A stretch of 40,269 nucleotides of DNA from an uncultured bacterium (lineage in GTDB: Bacteria; Bacillota; Clostridia; Lachnospirales; Lachnospiraceae). Below the pieces are notes generated by a model, which was given only the letters and a program-made list of their open reading frames with translations, was not told the DNA's origin and did not search any database. The stretch spans positions 1-40,269 of the forward strand of contig CALBJL010000017.1 in NCBI GenBank assembly GCA_937893485.1, read 5' to 3'. A program made the position numbers and the translations under genes. Shown in pieces: positions 38,031 through 40,269 of the stretch (within the stretch, counting starts at the first letter, position 1; each line of letters begins with the position of its first letter).

Positions 38031-38624
38031 TCACCTGTTCTGAATGCTCTTTATATATGTGCCAAGCTGCTCCAGCGTCTCATCCAACGCTATATTTTCA
38101 AATATCGGCTGTATGTGCGCGCTTTTTAGCTTTTCGGCAGAAAAATCTTCCTCATCCGCCAGAAAACGGCGGCACATCTCCTTGTATTTCGGCTCCTGCT
38201 GCCTGCGCTCACGCTCCAGTGCCCGCTGCAGCCGCAGACCGTCGTCCACTTCCAGATAAAGCGGAATCAGGCGCTCCGTACCAAAATAATCCCTCAGCTT
38301 CAAATATGCCTCCAACGTATTGATCGTCAGATAATCTCCGCGCGCAGGATCAAGCTGCTCATCCGCCACCGTAAAATAGTGCCAGATGCCATGCACAGTA
38401 TGATAAGAACGGCTCTCTATGATTCTGCCGTCTGCGCGCAGCCGCTCAAACTGCTCATCCGTATAAAAATAATACGTCTCTCCGTTCTGTTCGCCCTCAC
38501 GGATCGGACGGGTCGTACCTGTCACCAGACGCCGCAGCCCCAGATCATCCTGCTGCAGCAATCTCTGATAAACGGTGTCCTTCCCCGAAGAGCTCTTTCC
38601 CATAAGACAAAATATATATCCCAT
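38031..38624 (-). CDS. Guanylate kinase-like protein
   Basis: A 197-residue P-loop kinase: MGYIFCLMGKSSSGKDTVYQRLL has the Walker A loop, and VTGTTRPIREGEQNGETYYF resembles the GMP-binding TTRxxRxxExxGxxYxF region of guanylate kinases. The lid and C-terminal part diverge from typical Gmk, so the substrate may differ. It is the first gene of the operon leading to rsmI, occupying the place that tmk has in Bacillus, although this is a guanylate- and not a thymidylate-type kinase. Confidence 0.8.
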   Translation of the reverse strand: MGYIFCLMGKSSSGKDTVYQRLLQQDDLGLRRLVTGTTRPIREGEQNGETYYFYTDEQFERLRADGRIIESRSYHTVHGIWHYFTVADEQLDPARGDYLTINTLEAYLKLRDYFGTERLIPLYLEVDDGLRLQRALERERRQQEPKYKEMCRRFLADEEDFSAEKLKSAHIQPIFENIALDETLEQLGTYIKSIQNR

Positions 38625-38652
38625 TGTCCCATTGATCCTTTCTGCCTTATTC

Positions 38653-38681
38653 AGTATACCCTAATCTGTACGTCATTGCAA
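38653..38681 (-). promoter_or_regulatory. Promoter of the gmk-like/yaaR/holB/yaaT/trmN6/rsmI operon
   Basis: On the minus strand TTGCAA (38676-38681), 17 nt and TATACT (38653-38658) lie about 30 nt ahead of the gmk-like start. All six genes are adjacent or overlapping, so this probably drives the whole block. Confidence 0.65.
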
Positions 38682-38713
38682 TTAGTATGTCATGCCAGCG
38701 GGCGGCACGCCCC

Positions 38714-38755
38714 TATTTCAGCACCTCTATTTTAGCACCTTTATTTCAACACCTC
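38714..38755. repeat. Three 14-bp tandem repeats across the decarboxylase stop
   Basis: TATTTCAGCACCTC, TATTTTAGCACCTT and TATTTCAACACCTC follow one another without gaps (38714-38727, 38728-38741, 38742-38755). One unit is inside the last codons of the decarboxylase gene and two lie past the stop. Each carries GAGGTG or AAGGTG on the minus strand. Confidence 0.8.
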
Positions 38756-40153
38756 TATCGACTGCGCCGTTTTATCCCGCAGTCCCTCAACATCCAGCCC
38801 GCGCGCCAACAGTTCACGCATATCCGCCGCAAACGCGGCATCGATCCGTTCACCGGGCACGAGAATCGGTATTCCGGGCGGATAGAGATACACATACTCA
38901 CCGCTGACTCTGTCGACCGCCGCAGCCCAGTCCACACGTTCTCTGGTTTCGGCATCCATCGCATCTGCAATCGGGCACACCTGCTCCCTCCCGCGGTACA
39001 TCCGCGCCACGAAGCTGCACGCCTCCCCATTGGCAGGCTCTGTCTGCCCGTCAATCTCCTCAAGCGCCGCCGCCAGCCGTTCAAAGCCCTCTGCCGTATC
39101 CATCAGCGAACACAGCGCGGTCACATACTCACCCGAACACATTTCCATCTGCAAATGATACTCAGACAGCAGGCGGTCATAGAGCTGTTTTCCATCGATG
39201 CTGCAGTCCCTCGTACTGATCAGGATCTTCGACCGGTCGCGCGCAAACGCACAGTCAGCACCGAAATCCTCCGCCTGAATCACATGCAGACACCGCAGCC
39301 GCCTGCTCCGCTCATAAAAACGGCTCAGATTCTCATCCAGCGCCGTGAACAGCCGCTCCCCATTTTCCTGCAAAAAAGGGACAAGACGGCTCATCCCCGC
39401 CATCAGAAGATAAGAAGGCGAGCTGCTCTCATAGATTCCCAGAAAACGCTCCAGCTCCTCCTCCGGCACCCGATCCGAGCAAATATGCAGTACGGCGCTC
39501 TGTGTAAATGCCGGCAGCGTCTTATGCACACTCTGGATCACAACATCCGCCCCACAGCCCGTCGCTGAGCGCGGACAGGTCGGATGAAACCCGAAATGCG
39601 CCCCGTGCGCCTCATCCACAATGAGCGGCAGTCCGTAGCTGTGCACGATCCGCGCGATCGACGCAATATCGGACACAACACCGTCATACGTCGGACTCGT
39701 AATATATACCGCTCGGATCAAAGGGTCTGTCTCCAGCGCCTGGGCGATCACATCCGGCGAAACTGCGCCCTGTATATCAAAATCACTGATCGCAGGATAA
39801 CAGTAATGTACCTCCAGCCCCCGCAGATCCACGGCATGATATGCCGCTTTATGCGAATTACGCGCCAGCAGTATCCGGCTGTTCCTCGGCGCAGCGGCAG
39901 AAATCGCCGCCAGAATGCCGCATGTACTGCCGTTCACGAGGAAAAAGCTGCGTTTCACACCGATATAATCAGCCAGCCGCTGCTGTTCCTCCTGCAAAAT
40001 CCCCTGCGCGTGATGCAGATTGTCAAATCCATCGATTTCCGTAATATCCAGATGATAGGCATCCGCAGGCAGCTCTATATGCCGCTTATGCCCCGGCATA
40101 TGAAACGGATACAGATCCGTCTTGTCGTGGGCTTGCAACTGCTCCAATAACAT
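38741..40153 (-). CDS. Orn/Lys/Arg decarboxylase family PLP enzyme
   Basis: A 470-residue fold-type I PLP enzyme, like Bacillus YaaO/SpeA. PFHMPGHKR near the N-terminus, VNGSTCGILAAI (phosphate-binding), VDEAHGAHFGFHP (PLP Asp) and SVHKTLPAFTQSA (Schiff-base Lys) are all present, as is the C-terminal YPPGIPILVPGE. It would make a diamine or agmatine; the exact amino acid cannot be read from sequence. The ATG at 40153 overlaps the upstream stop as TAATG, with GGGAGG 11 nt upstream, so it is translationally coupled; the longer frame runs over that gene. Confidence 0.9.
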   Translation of the reverse strand: MLLEQLQAHDKTDLYPFHMPGHKRHIELPADAYHLDITEIDGFDNLHHAQGILQEEQQRLADYIGVKRSFFLVNGSTCGILAAISAAAPRNSRILLARNSHKAAYHAVDLRGLEVHYCYPAISDFDIQGAVSPDVIAQALETDPLIRAVYITSPTYDGVVSDIASIARIVHSYGLPLIVDEAHGAHFGFHPTCPRSATGCGADVVIQSVHKTLPAFTQSAVLHICSDRVPEEELERFLGIYESSSPSYLLMAGMSRLVPFLQENGERLFTALDENLSRFYERSRRLRCLHVIQAEDFGADCAFARDRSKILISTRDCSIDGKQLYDRLLSEYHLQMEMCSGEYVTALCSLMDTAEGFERLAAALEEIDGQTEPANGEACSFVARMYRGREQVCPIADAMDAETRERVDWAAAVDRVSGEYVYLYPPGIPILVPGERIDAAFAADMRELLARGLDVEGLRDKTAQSIEVLK

Positions 40154-40269
40154 TAGTCCAAATACCTCCCCAGATCCGGAATCCAGCTGCCCAGATAGAT
40201 CAATCCCTGCAAAGCAGCACTCCAAAGCGGCATCAGAAACGTCCACAGCCGCCCGTACACGGTTTCCCA
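40153..40269 (-). CDS. 3' end of an upstream membrane-protein gene (partial)
   Basis: The last 38 codons of a gene that continues beyond the window, ending at a TAA (40153-40155) that shares its final A with the decarboxylase ATG. The peptide includes TFLMPLWSAALQGLIYLGSW, a likely membrane-embedded or amphipathic helix, and ends GRYLD. No family can be named from this fragment, but the coupling indicates an operon with the decarboxylase. Confidence 0.6.
   Translation of the reverse strand, partial: WETVYGRLWTFLMPLWSAALQGLIYLGSWIPDLGRYLD

Noticed and set aside
38687..39568. 293-codon plus-strand frame opposite the decarboxylase
   Set aside because: The minus-strand frame has all PLP-enzyme motifs; the plus frame is an Arg/His/Pro-rich shadow.

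Overview
The window looks like chromosomal sequence of an anaerobic, spore-forming Clostridia member, most likely a Lachnospiraceae. The evidence is the Firmicutes-type gene blocks (atp operon after tsaC and a YwlE-like phosphatase; rpsF-ssb-rpsR; gdpP-rplI-dnaB; a gmk-like gene, yaaR, holB, yaaT, trmN6, rsmI), sporulation-type genes (cwlD, spmA, spmB, yaaT), a short clostridial 2[4Fe-4S] ferredoxin, and strong AGGAGG ribosome sites. No tRNA, rRNA, CRISPR array, insertion sequence or phage gene was seen.

Layout. 1-1200: AT-rich accessory edge with a PIN toxin-antitoxin pair and a HipB-like regulator followed by a collapsed hipA remnant. 1350-8570: complete F1Fo ATP synthase operon on the minus strand (atpZ-like, atpI, B, E, F, H, A, G, D, C) with promoter and terminator; the c subunit carries the sodium-binding residue set. 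8560-10680: dCMP deaminase, low-molecular-weight phosphatase, tsaC. 10700-13300: CwlD amidase and a membrane-anchored SH3/GH18 protein. 13580-16780: an unusual minus-strand operon of a Ser/Thr kinase fused to a lysine-less P-loop domain, a stand-alone paralogue of that domain, a CpaB-like SAF protein and a small protein, with no Tad motor or pilin genes nearby. 16840-18690: mecA, a multi-palindromic element, a DUF1858 redox protein and a ferredoxin. 18690-23450: MerR-type regulator, then gdpP-rplI-dnaB. 23480-25490: small secreted proteins (one frameshifted lipoprotein) and a DUF4428 protein. 25495-28990: rpsR-ssb-rpsF, DUF951, sirtuin, and head-to-head spmA/spmB. 29030-33780: an approximately 900-residue secreted protein of unknown function and a membrane-anchored DUF885 peptidase. 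33749-38680: rsmI, trmN6, yaaT, holB, yaaR and a guanylate-kinase-like gene, all from one promoter. 38741-end: an Orn/Lys/Arg decarboxylase coupled to the 3' end of an upstream gene.

How the genes work together. Most of the window is housekeeping: energy conversion, translation quality (tsaC, rsmI, trmN6, ribosomal proteins), replication (dnaB, holB, ssb), c-di-AMP turnover and spore envelope maturation. The most interesting part is the kinase / paired P-loop-like domain / SAF operon, which I read as a possible phospho-regulated envelope or secretion module. Its second and third genes have no ATG/GTG/TTG start at the position the ribosome sites predict; both have ATT there. Other notable points are a hairpin that could both terminate transcription and hide the cwlD ribosome site, a promoter that would give a leaderless tsaC mRNA, and a palindromic element after mecA with mutually exclusive hairpins.
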